From JBIKVP01 sp044356745 (GTDB lineage Bacteria; Pseudomonadota; Alphaproteobacteria; Rhizobiales; Beijerinckiaceae), in assembly GCA_044356745.1 (NCBI GenBank), contig JBIKVP010000079.1:1-9017 (forward strand): DNA of 9,017 nt, given 5' to 3'. This document shows positions 1 to 8,035 of this stretch, piece by piece; positions within the stretch are counted from its first letter, which is position 1; each line of letters begins with the position of its first letter. Position numbers and translations under genes: made by a program. The notes under the pieces were generated by a model. That model searched no databases, had not been told where the DNA came from, and saw nothing but the letters and a program-made list of their open reading frames with translations.

Positions 1-73
1 TACCCATACCAAATTGGAATCAAAACAACCTTAATAAAAAGATAACGCCAACTCTTCACTCACGAGGGGTATA
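1..73 (-). mobile_element. End of an IS630-like insertion sequence (left copy, runs off the window)
   Basis: This stretch is the exact reverse complement of bases 8894-8966, with all 73 positions matching. Read on the minus strand it starts TATACCCCTCGTGAG and reaches an ATG at bases 7-5, the same start codon as the transposase at the right edge, of which only ATGGGTA is left here. Identity to the right copy stops abruptly between bases 73 and 74, which marks the element boundary. The boundary TA (72-73) fits the TA target of the IS630/Tc1/mariner group. The element therefore sits 15 bp beyond the stop codon of the alpha-2-macroglobulin gene and points away from it. The repeat and boundary are seen directly; the family name is inferred from the transposase start in the other copy. 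Confidence 0.75.
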
Positions 74-88
74 TTTGTGGAAAAATGT

Positions 89-3000
89 TTACTTTGCCGC
101 TTGCACCTCAACCGTTGCGAACGCAGAACGTCCGTGCAGATCAGGGCGATACATATCCTCGACAAATGCTCCCGGATGCACATAACGGCCGGGAGAGACC
201 GCGCGAATGGTATAGGCCACGCTGAAACTGGCGAGCGTCTGACTGTTTCGTGTAAAGGCCGCCACAAAGCGATCATCCCGATATTCGGTGTGCGTCGCCT
301 CAACATCCTGTTTGAGCCACGGCAAAGCGGTTAAATCTGTGCCCGATACAAGTTTGGGATTATCAATTTCAAACCCTGCTGCAAGCGGATCAACCAACAT
401 CACTTCACCGATCGCGCTCTTTTTCTCAGTGACATCGACAACGACAACAAAACGATCATTCTGTATGACACGCAACACGTTATCAGATGATGCTAATGTC
501 GTTTGTGAGGGTTTTTGCTCAACAGGCTTTGCAGGTGCGGATTTATCTGCTGATTTATTCTCAGACTTTACATCATCAGTTTTTGCCCCTGATTTTGCGG
601 GAGTTTTGACATCCTTATTTGCTCCCGCTTTTGCAGGATCAACTTTGCCCGCATCATTTTGAACGGGCACAGGTGGCCACACTTGCGTGCCGTCCAGCTT
701 GAAAATACGGCGTGTCACCTGATAACCCTGATCAACCGCAGGTTCTGGTGAAGTGGGGAAACCTGATACACCGAGCACAAGCTTTGCTGGCGTTGCACCC
801 GTATTCGTCACAGTAATCGGCTGTTGTTCAAGGCTTGCGGCTTTATATTGGCGATAAAGTGCGCCTGTGTGAGCTGTATCGTTGATTTCAAGCGCGAGTT
901 TATCAGAATCTTTGCCAAGAGCTTGAGCCGCAAGAACCATCCATGCATTCTCTTGTGTACTGGTGTAGCGATTGTCACCGCGAGCACTTTCAAGCACGAC
1001 ACTGGCCTTTTGAATGCTGGGCGCTTCACTTCCCGTTTCTGACATCAAGGTGAGTAAGCCTGATGTGTCACGCAAACGCGAGCCATAATCACCGCGCGAA
1101 ACGGTTGTGGGTTTTGCACCTTGCAGATCCGTGACGGCACTCTCAAACACCGTTTTGGCTCGATTGCGATCTCCTAAAAGCGCAAGCGCAGCGCCTAATT
1201 GCGCCTTTGAAAGAGGGGTTGAAAAAACACTCAGGCGTGTATCGGCGAGATAACGCAAATCCCCCATCACAGGGCGAGCGTTACGCGCCAACACATATAA
1301 TGCATAAGCAATTGATGGCGAATCCGTCGTGCTAACTTCACCCGAATTCGTCACCTGATTGCGCAAGCGATCAATCATGGTTTCAAACGCGGTTTTAGGA
1401 ATGTTAAAGCCTGCTTCACGCGCACGGGTGAGGAAATCCCCCACATAGGCATCAAGCCACAGGTCAGAACCGCCCACACTCCATAGACCGAAGGAACCAT
1501 CCGCCCCTTGACGCGCTAGTACCCGATCAATCGCACCACGAATACGTTCATCAAGATTTTGATCAAGCGCAAGGTGCTCATTTTTGGCGAGCTTGTTGAC
1601 ATAGAGCAAGGGAAGCGCGCGGCTGATGGTTTGCTCTGTGCAACCATACGGATAGCGATCAAGTGCAGCGAGAATGACGGGCACATCAAGCGCCGCATAC
1701 GGCGAGACAGTTACCGAGGCCTGTCCACTTCCCGCCAAAAGATCCGTGAATATCTCATTATTGATCACAAATGAGCCGCCATTGGCCTCAAGCTGACGCA
1801 CCGTGCGGCGTACAAAAGCATTGCCAGTCGGCTGCACACGCAGTTTCAGGCTTTGCGATGTCGTAAATTGCGCTGGACCACTCAGTTTCACCTCAAGCGC
1901 AGTTGTGCCCATCATGGCGGCATTTAACGCAAACGTCGCTGTATCTTTTCCGTTTTTCGCCAGTTGCAGCACTTTACGCGATGCCTCTTGCGGGAGCGTC
2001 ACCGATGCTCCCGTGCCGCTGATCTCAAAGGTGTATTGTCCCGCCGCACCATCGACATTATCAATCGCAAGATGCAGCTGTGAGCGATCTCCCACGTTTA
2101 GAAAGCGCGGGAGTGTCGCTGTGACAACAACGGGATCACGAATAATCACATCTTTTGACGCTTGGCCGATTTTTGTTTTCGACCACGCTGCAACCATCAC
2201 GCGGGCTGTGCCGTTAAAAGAGGGAATATCAAAACTGACATTGGCAACACCATCCGCCCCCACTTTGACAACGCCTGAGTAACGCACCAGCGGCTCTTGC
2301 GAAGGCGGATTAACATCCTGAGCCAGAGCTGGCCCATCACCCCCTGTGCGGATCGCGCCTACTGTGCCCTGCATACCGTCAATCAAGAGACCATATACAT
2401 CACGAATATCCGCTGAGAGCATCCGTTGTCCGAGATAGTGTTCATTGGGATTAGGCGTTTCATAGCGCGTGAGATTGAGTATCCCCACATCAACTGCTGC
2501 AACAGAGACATAAGCCTCTTCTCCCGCACTCAAACCTGCAAGCTTGATGGGAAGATTGAGCGACTGACGCGGTAACATCTGCTTGGGAGCGCCAATATCC
2601 ACGCTCAGTGTACGCGCTGCTTTATCAACAGAAAACCACGCAAGACCAATGGCGCGGCTTGGCATCCGTTTGGCTGCTGCATCAAGAGGGCGATGGTGAA
2701 GCGCCACAAGATACGCTCCTGCGCCCCATTCCGCTTTGGCGGTTAATGAAACGGTTTTACTCTCAGTTGAGACATCAACGGTTTGCAAATCCTGAACCTT
2801 ATCGCCGACAACAGCGAGCGTCACCTTGCCAGCCTGACGCGATTTGAGGTGAACCTGCATCGTTTCACCTGCGGCATACCCCGCTTTATCAAGCGCGATT
2901 TCCATCAGGTCAGGGGTATCCGCTGAGCGATCCCCGCCATCCCAACCGACGTTAAACACAACGCTGGTTTGCGCGCCCTCTAACCCTTCCGCAATCACAT

Positions 3001-5614
3001 CAAGACGATAACTACCCCATTGCACGGGCACACTGACACGTCCCGCTTTCGTCTCACTCACATCGAAGCGGCCATCGCGCTCACGGCGGGTGAGTTTGGC
3101 TGATTCATAAGACCAGCGTCCGTCCTTGTTATACCACTGCCAACGGCGCTCAATTTTAGAGAGCATCCATGTTACGCCTGATTTAGCAAGGCGATTACCT
3201 TCAGGTGTCACCAGCACCACATCAAACTCGGCTTGTGCGCCCTCGCTCAAGGCATCATCCTTAAAGAGCGGCTTAACACCCACCTGCACATTTTGCGGCG
3301 CGATCGGAATTGTGACGGAGCGCCCTACAGCGCGTCCACCCGATTCACCTACGCGCATCGTCACTTTTGCCTGAAGCGGATGAGAGCTTGACGATTGCGG
3401 AATGGCAACGTCCATCGTTACCTTTCCCTGATCACTGGTTTGTCCTTTAGGGTCTATTTCCTGTGTTGAAGCCTCAAAGGTTTCATCCTCAATCCCCACG
3501 CGATAGCCCTCAAGCGCACTTAATGAGGATTGCTCGGCTTTCTGGATAGCCACCTCCCCAGACACCTCAAGATCGGCGGCGGGAGCGCCATAAAGATACA
3601 TTGCGCTGACATCAATTTTGGCATTATCTCCCGCGCGAATTGATTTAGCCTTGGATTGAAGCGTAATCTCAATGCGTTCAGGCACATAGTCCTCAACGAG
3701 GAAAGACGCCTCACCAATGGCTGGCGCTTTGACATCTGCATGAACCTGAACACGCCATGTTCCCATGGCGGCATTCGACAATAAAGGCACTGTCAACGCA
3801 CGCCCACCAAGCCCTTGATCTGACACGATTTCGCGCCGATACTCTACACCATCGGGACGTTTGACAATCACCGTGAGCGGCATTGAGGCAGGGACAACCG
3901 CACCTGCATCTCGCAACAATGTCGTGATATGAACACTCTCGCCTGGGCGGTAAACGCCCCGTTCGGTGAATGTAAATACATCGAGCGGCCCTGGCGCCTG
4001 ACGCCCCTTCACACCGCGATCACTCAAATCAAACGCCGACTGTTTGAGATCAAGAAAACCATAATCCCCCTTGCCGTCAGACGCGACAATCACCCCTGGT
4101 GAGAGGCCCTCAACACCTTTCGTCAAGCCCGCATCAAAACGGACATAACCGTTTGCATCGGTTTTTAGTGTCGCTAAGACTTCGTTATTACGCGCAATAA
4201 GGCGTAATTCTACATCTTTCATTGCGCCAGCATTCGCTAAAGAGCGCGCGAGAACATGCAAGCCATCATTGGCAGTGAAAGACGTGAGGCCAACATCTGT
4301 TACAACAAACCACTGCGTCGCAATTTGATTATACTCATCATCTCCTGATGGTTTGCCGCTTGGAATACTCGCAAGCATGACATACACACCTGCATCAAGT
4401 TGACCAACCGCTTGAAGTACGGGGAATGCCGTTGTCACATCTTTATTGAGTTCAGAGGCCGTGTCGAGTTGACCAGACCATACTTTTACGCCGTTTTCAC
4501 TGCGCCACTTGCTTGCCTGATAGGATTCAAGCTGCTTTAAAAACTCATCAGAGCGCACCGCCGATAACAGATTGCGATCACCCACGCGCAACAGTTCTAT
4601 ATTGACGAGTTTGGTGTTCACACTGACAACGGGAATACCTTGTTGCCCTGTTTTAGGAAGCACATAATTGCGCCCCGTAAAACGTACTTGCGGTGAGCGA
4701 TCGCGCACATAAATTTCATAATCAGCGGCTTTGAGCAGTTCTTCATCGACACTTGAGGGCAAGCCCTGACGCAAAATCATGTTGTAACGTTGACCATGTG
4801 CGAGACCCTCAACGCACAATTGCCGCTCTTCAGGCACAACGGCGACCTGATTTTGACCTGACACCACGACAAAGGGGGCAAAATCCACTTTGCCATAAGC
4901 AAGTGGTTCAGAAAACTCAAAGCAAATGCGCGGGGTTGAGGCATCGGCATCGACTTTATAATCGAGCACCCTAAACCCATGCTGTTCACGAAGATTTTTA
5001 TAGGTTTCGCGTACCAGCGGATTATCGCGCAAAGCGAGCGAAGCGCGGTAAGCATTCAAAGCGGGACGCCAGTTTTCGCGCCGTGAAAACACATCCGCGA
5101 GTAAAACAAGCGCTTCGCCCTCAGCCTCTTTTCCGCTTGCGCGCTGATAAGCCATATACGCGGCTGTTGTCGCGATCTGCTGCAGATCATAGCGCTCGGA
5201 ATAGTTTTTTGGTTCAATGGCAAGAGAGGCTTTTGTGAATAAGCGCCATGCACCCGCATCTTTGGCATTGACCGTCACCGCTGTGCGGCTTGCGCCCCAT
5301 GCTTTACGCGGCTCATTTTTAGCGAGAAACTCTTCCGCCTCCTTTTTAAGTTGCTCAAACGAGCGATTGCCTTGAGGCGTTGCCTCTTTGCGCATCTTGG
5401 CTTCTAAACGCACACCGTCGCTTGCCAGATCTTCACGAATAAAGCTTTTTTGTGCATAGGCGGGAGAGAGCGTTGCCGTCCCAATGAGGGGAAGAGCGAG
5501 CGCGAACGAAAGCAGTAAAGCATACATTAAGAGCGGTAGAATAGCGTTTTTCTGAAGCGCATTAAAAACAAAGCGATCAAAAAAAATGCGCACTGCTACA
5601 GGTTTTAAAGACAT
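89..5614 (-). CDS. Secreted bacterial alpha-2-macroglobulin (YfhM-like) with thioester motif
   Basis: This is a large periplasmic protein of the bacterial alpha-2-macroglobulin family, which traps proteases: cleavage of a bait region triggers covalent capture through a Cys-Gln thioester. It is 1841 aa, full size for the family. Numbering from the chosen ATG, residues 1-54 are a long signal peptide with a hydrophobic core ending AYA before Gln55, so signal peptidase I is expected. No lipobox cysteine is seen, unlike E. coli YfhM. An alpha-helical, TPR-like region spans about 85-205. Macroglobulin domains follow, including the hallmark TERGVYRPGESVH near 550-562 and an A2M domain from about 1112 (FNGTARVMVAAWSK at 1133-1146). 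The thioester is CTEQ at 1325-1328 within YPYGCTEQ, followed by a helical thioester domain. A Lys/Ala/Asp-rich, probably disordered linker occupies about 1651-1708. The end carries the family-like PGRYVHPGA...MYRPD. ATG 5614 is preferred over in-frame GTG 5626 because GGGGGTGG lies at good Shine-Dalgarno spacing before it. It follows nuoF by 165 bp. The pbpC partner often found beside such genes is not visible because the IS begins downstream. Confidence 0.93.
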   Translation of the reverse strand: MSLKPVAVRIFFDRFVFNALQKNAILPLLMYALLLSFALALPLIGTATLSPAYAQKSFIREDLASDGVRLEAKMRKEATPQGNRSFEQLKKEAEEFLAKNEPRKAWGASRTAVTVNAKDAGAWRLFTKASLAIEPKNYSERYDLQQIATTAAYMAYQRASGKEAEGEALVLLADVFSRRENWRPALNAYRASLALRDNPLVRETYKNLREQHGFRVLDYKVDADASTPRICFEFSEPLAYGKVDFAPFVVVSGQNQVAVVPEERQLCVEGLAHGQRYNMILRQGLPSSVDEELLKAADYEIYVRDRSPQVRFTGRNYVLPKTGQQGIPVVSVNTKLVNIELLRVGDRNLLSAVRSDEFLKQLESYQASKWRSENGVKVWSGQLDTASELNKDVTTAFPVLQAVGQLDAGVYVMLASIPSGKPSGDDEYNQIATQWFVVTDVGLTSFTANDGLHVLARSLANAGAMKDVELRLIARNNEVLATLKTDANGYVRFDAGLTKGVEGLSPGVIVASDGKGDYGFLDLKQSAFDLSDRGVKGRQAPGPLDVFTFTERGVYRPGESVHITTLLRDAGAVVPASMPLTVIVKRPDGVEYRREIVSDQGLGGRALTVPLLSNAAMGTWRVQVHADVKAPAIGEASFLVEDYVPERIEITLQSKAKSIRAGDNAKIDVSAMYLYGAPAADLEVSGEVAIQKAEQSSLSALEGYRVGIEDETFEASTQEIDPKGQTSDQGKVTMDVAIPQSSSSHPLQAKVTMRVGESGGRAVGRSVTIPIAPQNVQVGVKPLFKDDALSEGAQAEFDVVLVTPEGNRLAKSGVTWMLSKIERRWQWYNKDGRWSYESAKLTRRERDGRFDVSETKAGRVSVPVQWGSYRLDVIAEGLEGAQTSVVFNVGWDGGDRSADTPDLMEIALDKAGYAAGETMQVHLKSRQAGKVTLAVVGDKVQDLQTVDVSTESKTVSLTAKAEWGAGAYLVALHHRPLDAAAKRMPSRAIGLAWFSVDKAARTLSVDIGAPKQMLPRQSLNLPIKLAGLSAGEEAYVSVAAVDVGILNLTRYETPNPNEHYLGQRMLSADIRDVYGLLIDGMQGTVGAIRTGGDGPALAQDVNPPSQEPLVRYSGVVKVGADGVANVSFDIPSFNGTARVMVAAWSKTKIGQASKDVIIRDPVVVTATLPRFLNVGDRSQLHLAIDNVDGAAGQYTFEISGTGASVTLPQEASRKVLQLAKNGKDTATFALNAAMMGTTALEVKLSGPAQFTTSQSLKLRVQPTGNAFVRRTVRQLEANGGSFVINNEIFTDLLAGSGQASVTVSPYAALDVPVILAALDRYPYGCTEQTISRALPLLYVNKLAKNEHLALDQNLDERIRGAIDRVLARQGADGSFGLWSVGGSDLWLDAYVGDFLTRAREAGFNIPKTAFETMIDRLRNQVTNSGEVSTTDSPSIAYALYVLARNARPVMGDLRYLADTRLSVFSTPLSKAQLGAALALLGDRNRAKTVFESAVTDLQGAKPTTVSRGDYGSRLRDTSGLLTLMSETGSEAPSIQKASVVLESARGDNRYTSTQENAWMVLAAQALGKDSDKLALEINDTAHTGALYRQYKAASLEQQPITVTNTGATPAKLVLGVSGFPTSPEPAVDQGYQVTRRIFKLDGTQVWPPVPVQNDAGKVDPAKAGANKDVKTPAKSGAKTDDVKSENKSADKSAPAKPVEQKPSQTTLASSDNVLRVIQNDRFVVVVDVTEKKSAIGEVMLVDPLAAGFEIDNPKLVSGTDLTALPWLKQDVEATHTEYRDDRFVAAFTRNSQTLASFSVAYTIRAVSPGRYVHPGAFVEDMYRPDLHGRSAFATVEVQAAK
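488..661 (-). other. Lys/Ala/Asp-rich low-complexity linker in the alpha-2-macroglobulin C-terminal region
   Basis: This segment encodes about 58 residues dominated by Lys, Ala, Asp, Ser and Pro, with loosely repeated units such as PAKAG, PAKSGAK and KSADKSAPAKP. It separates the thioester-domain side, which ends near WPPVPVQ, from the final beta-rich domain, which starts near NVLRVIQNDRF. It has no predicted fold and looks like a flexible spacer. The reading frame is uninterrupted. Whether relatives share it cannot be judged without an alignment. Confidence 0.6.
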
Positions 5615-5628
5615 ATCCACCCCCACAC

Positions 5629-5653
5629 ATTCTACTCTTGCTGAATGTAGAAT
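5629..5653 (-). promoter_or_regulatory. Short hairpin just upstream of the alpha-2-macroglobulin start
   Basis: A perfect 7-bp inverted repeat, ATTCTAC (5629-5635) and GTAGAAT (5647-5653), encloses an 11-base loop. It lies in the predicted 5' leader, 14 bases before the chosen ATG and 2 bases before the alternative GTG start. It could modulate access to the ribosome site or be chance. No T-run follows, so it is not an intrinsic terminator. Confidence 0.25.
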
Positions 5654-5738
5654 CAGTACTTCCCTATTTTTTTGATAGGTTTAGCACTACAAAGACGGGG
5701 AGTCATGTGCGCAATAGAACAAATCACAGAAAAAGACA

Positions 5739-5768
5739 GTTATAGAAAATGGCGTAATATCTTGTGAA
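5739..5768 (-). promoter_or_regulatory. Predicted sigma-70-like promoter for the alpha-2-macroglobulin gene
   Basis: On the minus strand, TTCACA (5768-5763) and TATAAC (5744-5739) are separated by 18 bp. Each box differs from consensus at one base. It starts 12 bases after the nuoF stop codon and points at the alpha-2-macroglobulin gene, implying a leader of roughly 115-120 bases to the ATG. This suggests the gene can be transcribed independently of nuoF. It was identified by eye only. Confidence 0.45.
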
Positions 5769-5779
5769 CAATCAATAAA

Positions 5780-7081
5780 TTACTCAGCCGCAACCATGAT
5801 AGGCTCAGAATGGGGATTAGCCGCATAGTCATCAATGCGCTGTTCGATCTCATGTCTGAAATGGCGGATCAAACCCTGAACAGGCCACGCGGCAGCATCT
5901 CCCAAAGCACAGATGGTGTGTCCCTCAATCTGATAGGACACTTCAAGAAGCATATCGATTTCACGCTTTTGCGCACGCCCCTCTGACATACGTGTGAGCA
6001 CGCGCCACATCCAGCCCGTGCCTTCACGACAGGGTGTACATTGGCCACATGATTCATGCTTGTAAAAATAAGCCAGACGCGCAATTGCACGAACAATATC
6101 AGTGGACTTGTCCATCACAATCACTGCCGCCGTCCCCAATCCAGACTTAAGCGCCCGAAGCGAATCAAAATCCATGGGTGTGTCAATGATCTCATGAGCA
6201 GGAACACACGGCACGGATGAACCACCTGGAATGACGGCTTTGAGATTATCCCAGCCGCCGCGAATGCCACCGCAATGCCGATCAATCAACTCACGAAAGG
6301 TCAGACCCATTGCCTCTTCAACATTGCAAGGTTTATTGACGTGGCCTGACACGCAAAACAGTTTCGTGCCCACGTTATTCGGGCGACCAATTCCTGAAAA
6401 CCACGCCGCCCCGCGCCTCAGAATTGTTCCCGCAACCGCGATTGACTCGACATTATTGACGGTTGTTGGGCAACCATAAAGACCCATATTAGCAGGGAAT
6501 GGCGGCTTGAGGCGCGGCATTCCTTTTTTGCCTTCTAAACTCTCTAAAAGGGCGGTTTCTTCACCACAAATGTATGCACCCGCCCCATGATGCACATAAA
6601 GATCAAAGGGATAACCATGTATGTTCGATTGACCTATGAGGTTTGCGTCATAAGCTTCTTGAACCGCATTTTCTAAAGCAATGCGCTCAGCAACGTATTC
6701 GCCGCGAATGTAAATATAACAGGCATGCGCGCCCATCGCAAAAGAAGCGAGCAGACAGCCCTCGATCAAAAGATGCGGATCGTGGCGCATGATCTCGCGA
6801 TCTTTGCAGGTTCCAGGTTCTGATTCGTCAGCATTGACGACAAGATAATGCGGACGCCCATCCGATTGTTTCGGCATGAAAGACCATTTTAGCCCTGTGG
6901 GGAATCCTGCACCACCGCGTCCACGCAAGCCAGAGGCTTTCATCTCTTCAATGACCCAATCACGCCCTTTCTCAAGCAAAAATTTTGTGCCATCCCATGC
7001 ACCGCGCTTTTGCGCGTCTTTCAATGAAGGGGAATGAAAGCCATACAGGTTCGTGAAAATGCGGTCTTGATCAGCCAACAT
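5780..7081 (-). CDS. nuoF: NADH-quinone oxidoreductase subunit F (complex I flavoprotein)
   Basis: NuoF is the NADH-binding subunit of the peripheral arm of complex I. It oxidises NADH on FMN on the cytoplasmic side and passes electrons through its [4Fe-4S] centre N3. It is 433 aa, the usual length. FMN/NADH-binding signatures are clear: LRGRGGAGFPTGLKW at residues 52-66, NADESEPGTCKDREIM at 83-98 and GAYICGEETALLESLEG at 168-184. The N3 ligands are C345, C348 and C351 in ESCGQCTPCREGT, with C391 in TICALGD. All key residues are present, so it should be functional. ATG 7081 is the only usable start: an in-frame TGA lies about 30 bases upstream with no start codon between. Only a weak GAG core precedes it. 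It lies 131 bp downstream of nuoE with its own candidate promoter. nuoG, the usual next gene, is absent and an alpha-2-macroglobulin gene follows. Confidence 0.97.
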   Translation of the reverse strand: MLADQDRIFTNLYGFHSPSLKDAQKRGAWDGTKFLLEKGRDWVIEEMKASGLRGRGGAGFPTGLKWSFMPKQSDGRPHYLVVNADESEPGTCKDREIMRHDPHLLIEGCLLASFAMGAHACYIYIRGEYVAERIALENAVQEAYDANLIGQSNIHGYPFDLYVHHGAGAYICGEETALLESLEGKKGMPRLKPPFPANMGLYGCPTTVNNVESIAVAGTILRRGAAWFSGIGRPNNVGTKLFCVSGHVNKPCNVEEAMGLTFRELIDRHCGGIRGGWDNLKAVIPGGSSVPCVPAHEIIDTPMDFDSLRALKSGLGTAAVIVMDKSTDIVRAIARLAYFYKHESCGQCTPCREGTGWMWRVLTRMSEGRAQKREIDMLLEVSYQIEGHTICALGDAAAWPVQGLIRHFRHEIEQRIDDYAANPHSEPIMVAAE

Positions 7082-7134
7082 GTGTCTATCTCGTTTTGCG
7101 GAGAGATGTCATACCTCCCCATAAATTCTGTTTG

Positions 7135-7163
7135 GTTATAAAACGTTGGTAGGCAACAATCAA
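7135..7163 (-). promoter_or_regulatory. Predicted sigma-70-like promoter for nuoF
   Basis: On the minus strand, TTGATT (7163-7158) and TATAAC (7140-7135) are spaced by exactly 17 bp in the nuoE-nuoF gap. The -10 box is identical to that predicted for the downstream alpha-2-macroglobulin gene. The expected start point near 7128 would leave a leader of about 45-50 bases before the nuoF ATG. It implies that nuoF need not depend on read-through from nuoE. It was identified by eye only. Confidence 0.4.
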
Positions 7164-7186
7164 TTGCAACGACACGCACAACGTTT
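7141..7186. repeat. Spaced inverted repeat AAACGTTG / CAACGTTT in the nuoE-nuoF gap
   Basis: Two perfect 8-bp arms, AAACGTTG at 7141-7148 and CAACGTTT at 7179-7186, are separated by 30 bp. Each contains the palindrome AACGTT. The left arm lies inside the spacer of the predicted nuoF promoter, directly beside its -10 box, and the right arm lies upstream of the -35 box. The layout would suit a pair of regulator binding sites, but chance is possible. Confidence 0.3.
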
Positions 7187-7212
7187 ACATTGACGCGATT
7201 AATACACTTAAA

Positions 7213-7890
7213 CTAAGCCGCTGTAGGAGCCGGCTTGATATCATCAAAGCGCTTTTTCCACGCTCCAAGCAACGAGCCATCATAAAGGGCAGGATCAGTA
7301 AGCGTTTTAACCTCCCCTTCTGGTTCAGATGATCGACGTGCACTTTGAGGACCCACTTTTACAGGCTTACCCGCTTTAAGATTATCAAGAAGCACGGCAA
7401 ATGTTTCTGGGGTTAAATCTTCGTAGTAATCATAATTGATTTGAACCATAGGTGCATTACAACATGCCCCAAGACATTCAACTTCAAGCCATGAAAATAA
7501 GCCATCAGGTGATACAACGCGCTCAGCGCCAATTTTTTCTAAACAAACTTTTTTGAGAGCTTCAGCGCCACACAGCATGCAAGGTGTTGTACCGCATAGT
7601 TGTATAAAAAAACGACCCACAGGGGCAAGATTAAACATGGTGTAAAAACTTGCAACCTCAAGCACTCGAATGAAAGGCATATCAAGGATGTGCGCAATTT
7701 CTTCAATCGCAGCTTTGGGAACCCATCCTCCTGCTTGCTCTTGAGCTTTCCATAGCAATGGAATGACAGCAGATGCTTGACGCCCTAATGGGTATTTAGC
7801 GATTTGTTCGCGAACCCAAACAATGTTATCGCCCTCAAAATTAAAGGAGGTCGGTTGGATATCATCAGGGGCTAAGCGGCGTACACTCAT
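7213..7890 (-). CDS. nuoE: NADH-quinone oxidoreductase subunit E (complex I, [2Fe-2S] N1a)
   Basis: NuoE is the thioredoxin-fold subunit that sits beside NuoF in complex I and carries the [2Fe-2S] cluster N1a. It is 225 aa. The cluster ligands are visible as C99 and C104 (CGTTPC) and C139 and C143 (ECLGAC), the family Cx4C...Cx3C pattern. The N-terminal helical region includes IPLLWKAQEQ and RVLEVASFYTMFNL. The C-terminal tail after about residue 175 (GPQSARRSSEPEGE...) is typical of alphaproteobacterial NuoE and is poorly ordered. Extra cysteines lie next to ligands at 107 (CMLCG) and 144 (GACCNAP). ATG 7890 gives the expected MSVRRLA start; no strong Shine-Dalgarno precedes it. No convincing promoter was found in the 145-bp upstream gap. 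The upstream neighbour is a broken yihY-like gene rather than nuoD. Confidence 0.96.
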   Translation of the reverse strand: MSVRRLAPDDIQPTSFNFEGDNIVWVREQIAKYPLGRQASAVIPLLWKAQEQAGGWVPKAAIEEIAHILDMPFIRVLEVASFYTMFNLAPVGRFFIQLCGTTPCMLCGAEALKKVCLEKIGAERVVSPDGLFSWLEVECLGACCNAPMVQINYDYYEDLTPETFAVLLDNLKAGKPVKVGPQSARRSSEPEGEVKTLTDPALYDGSLLGAWKKRFDDIKPAPTAA

Positions 7891-7891
7891 T

Positions 7892-8004
7892 GATATTGCT
7901 CATGTTAAAGGATGCATAAAATTATTTTTTACACTCGATACGTACAGAGAATAAAGTTCGTTTGCAATATTTCTCTTACTTACGCTGTGACGATGTTGCT
8001 CATG
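7892..8004. repeat. Near-identical 13-bp direct repeat spaced 100 bp apart upstream of nuoE
   Basis: GATATTGCTCATG at 7892-7904 and GATGTTGCTCATG at 7992-8004 match at 12 of 13 positions and are offset by exactly 100 bp. They are the two edges of the gap between nuoE and the yihY-like pseudogene. On the minus strand both read CATGAGCAAYATC. They may be a small duplication or chance; no function is claimed. Confidence 0.3.
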
Positions 8005-8035
8005 GAAAATATCTTTAAATGGATCAAAGCTCACA

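Noticed and set aside
1..73. Inverted terminal repeat as a pure amplification or assembly chimera
   Set aside because: Both junctions fall at TA, and the repeat leads into a transposase-like start codon, so an IS is the simpler explanation. An artefact is not fully excluded.
288..662. Open plus-strand frame opposite the alpha-2-macroglobulin linker
   Set aside because: It is antisense to a strongly supported coding region, has no family motifs, and its Ser/Ala/Phe-rich content is what the complement of a Lys/Ala-rich linker gives.
1803..2282. 159-codon plus-strand frame
   Set aside because: It lies wholly opposite conserved A2M-domain coding sequence and has no recognisable protein signature or ribosome site.
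5663..5679. CCTAT / ATAGG hairpin around a T7 run as a terminator after nuoF
   Set aside because: The stem is only 5 bp and AT-rich. In the transcribed direction the run is A in the loop, not a U tract after the stem.
7082..7128. Tiny upstream reading frame (MTSLRKTR) in the nuoF leader, beside GGGGAGG
   Set aside because: The GGGGAGG is only one base from that ATG, too close to act as its ribosome site, and the peptide has no recognisable character.
7215..7236. AAGCCG / CGGCTT hairpin at the nuoE stop as an intrinsic terminator
   Set aside because: The 6-bp stem lies within the coding end and is followed by only a short T run (TAGTTTAAG), too weak to call.
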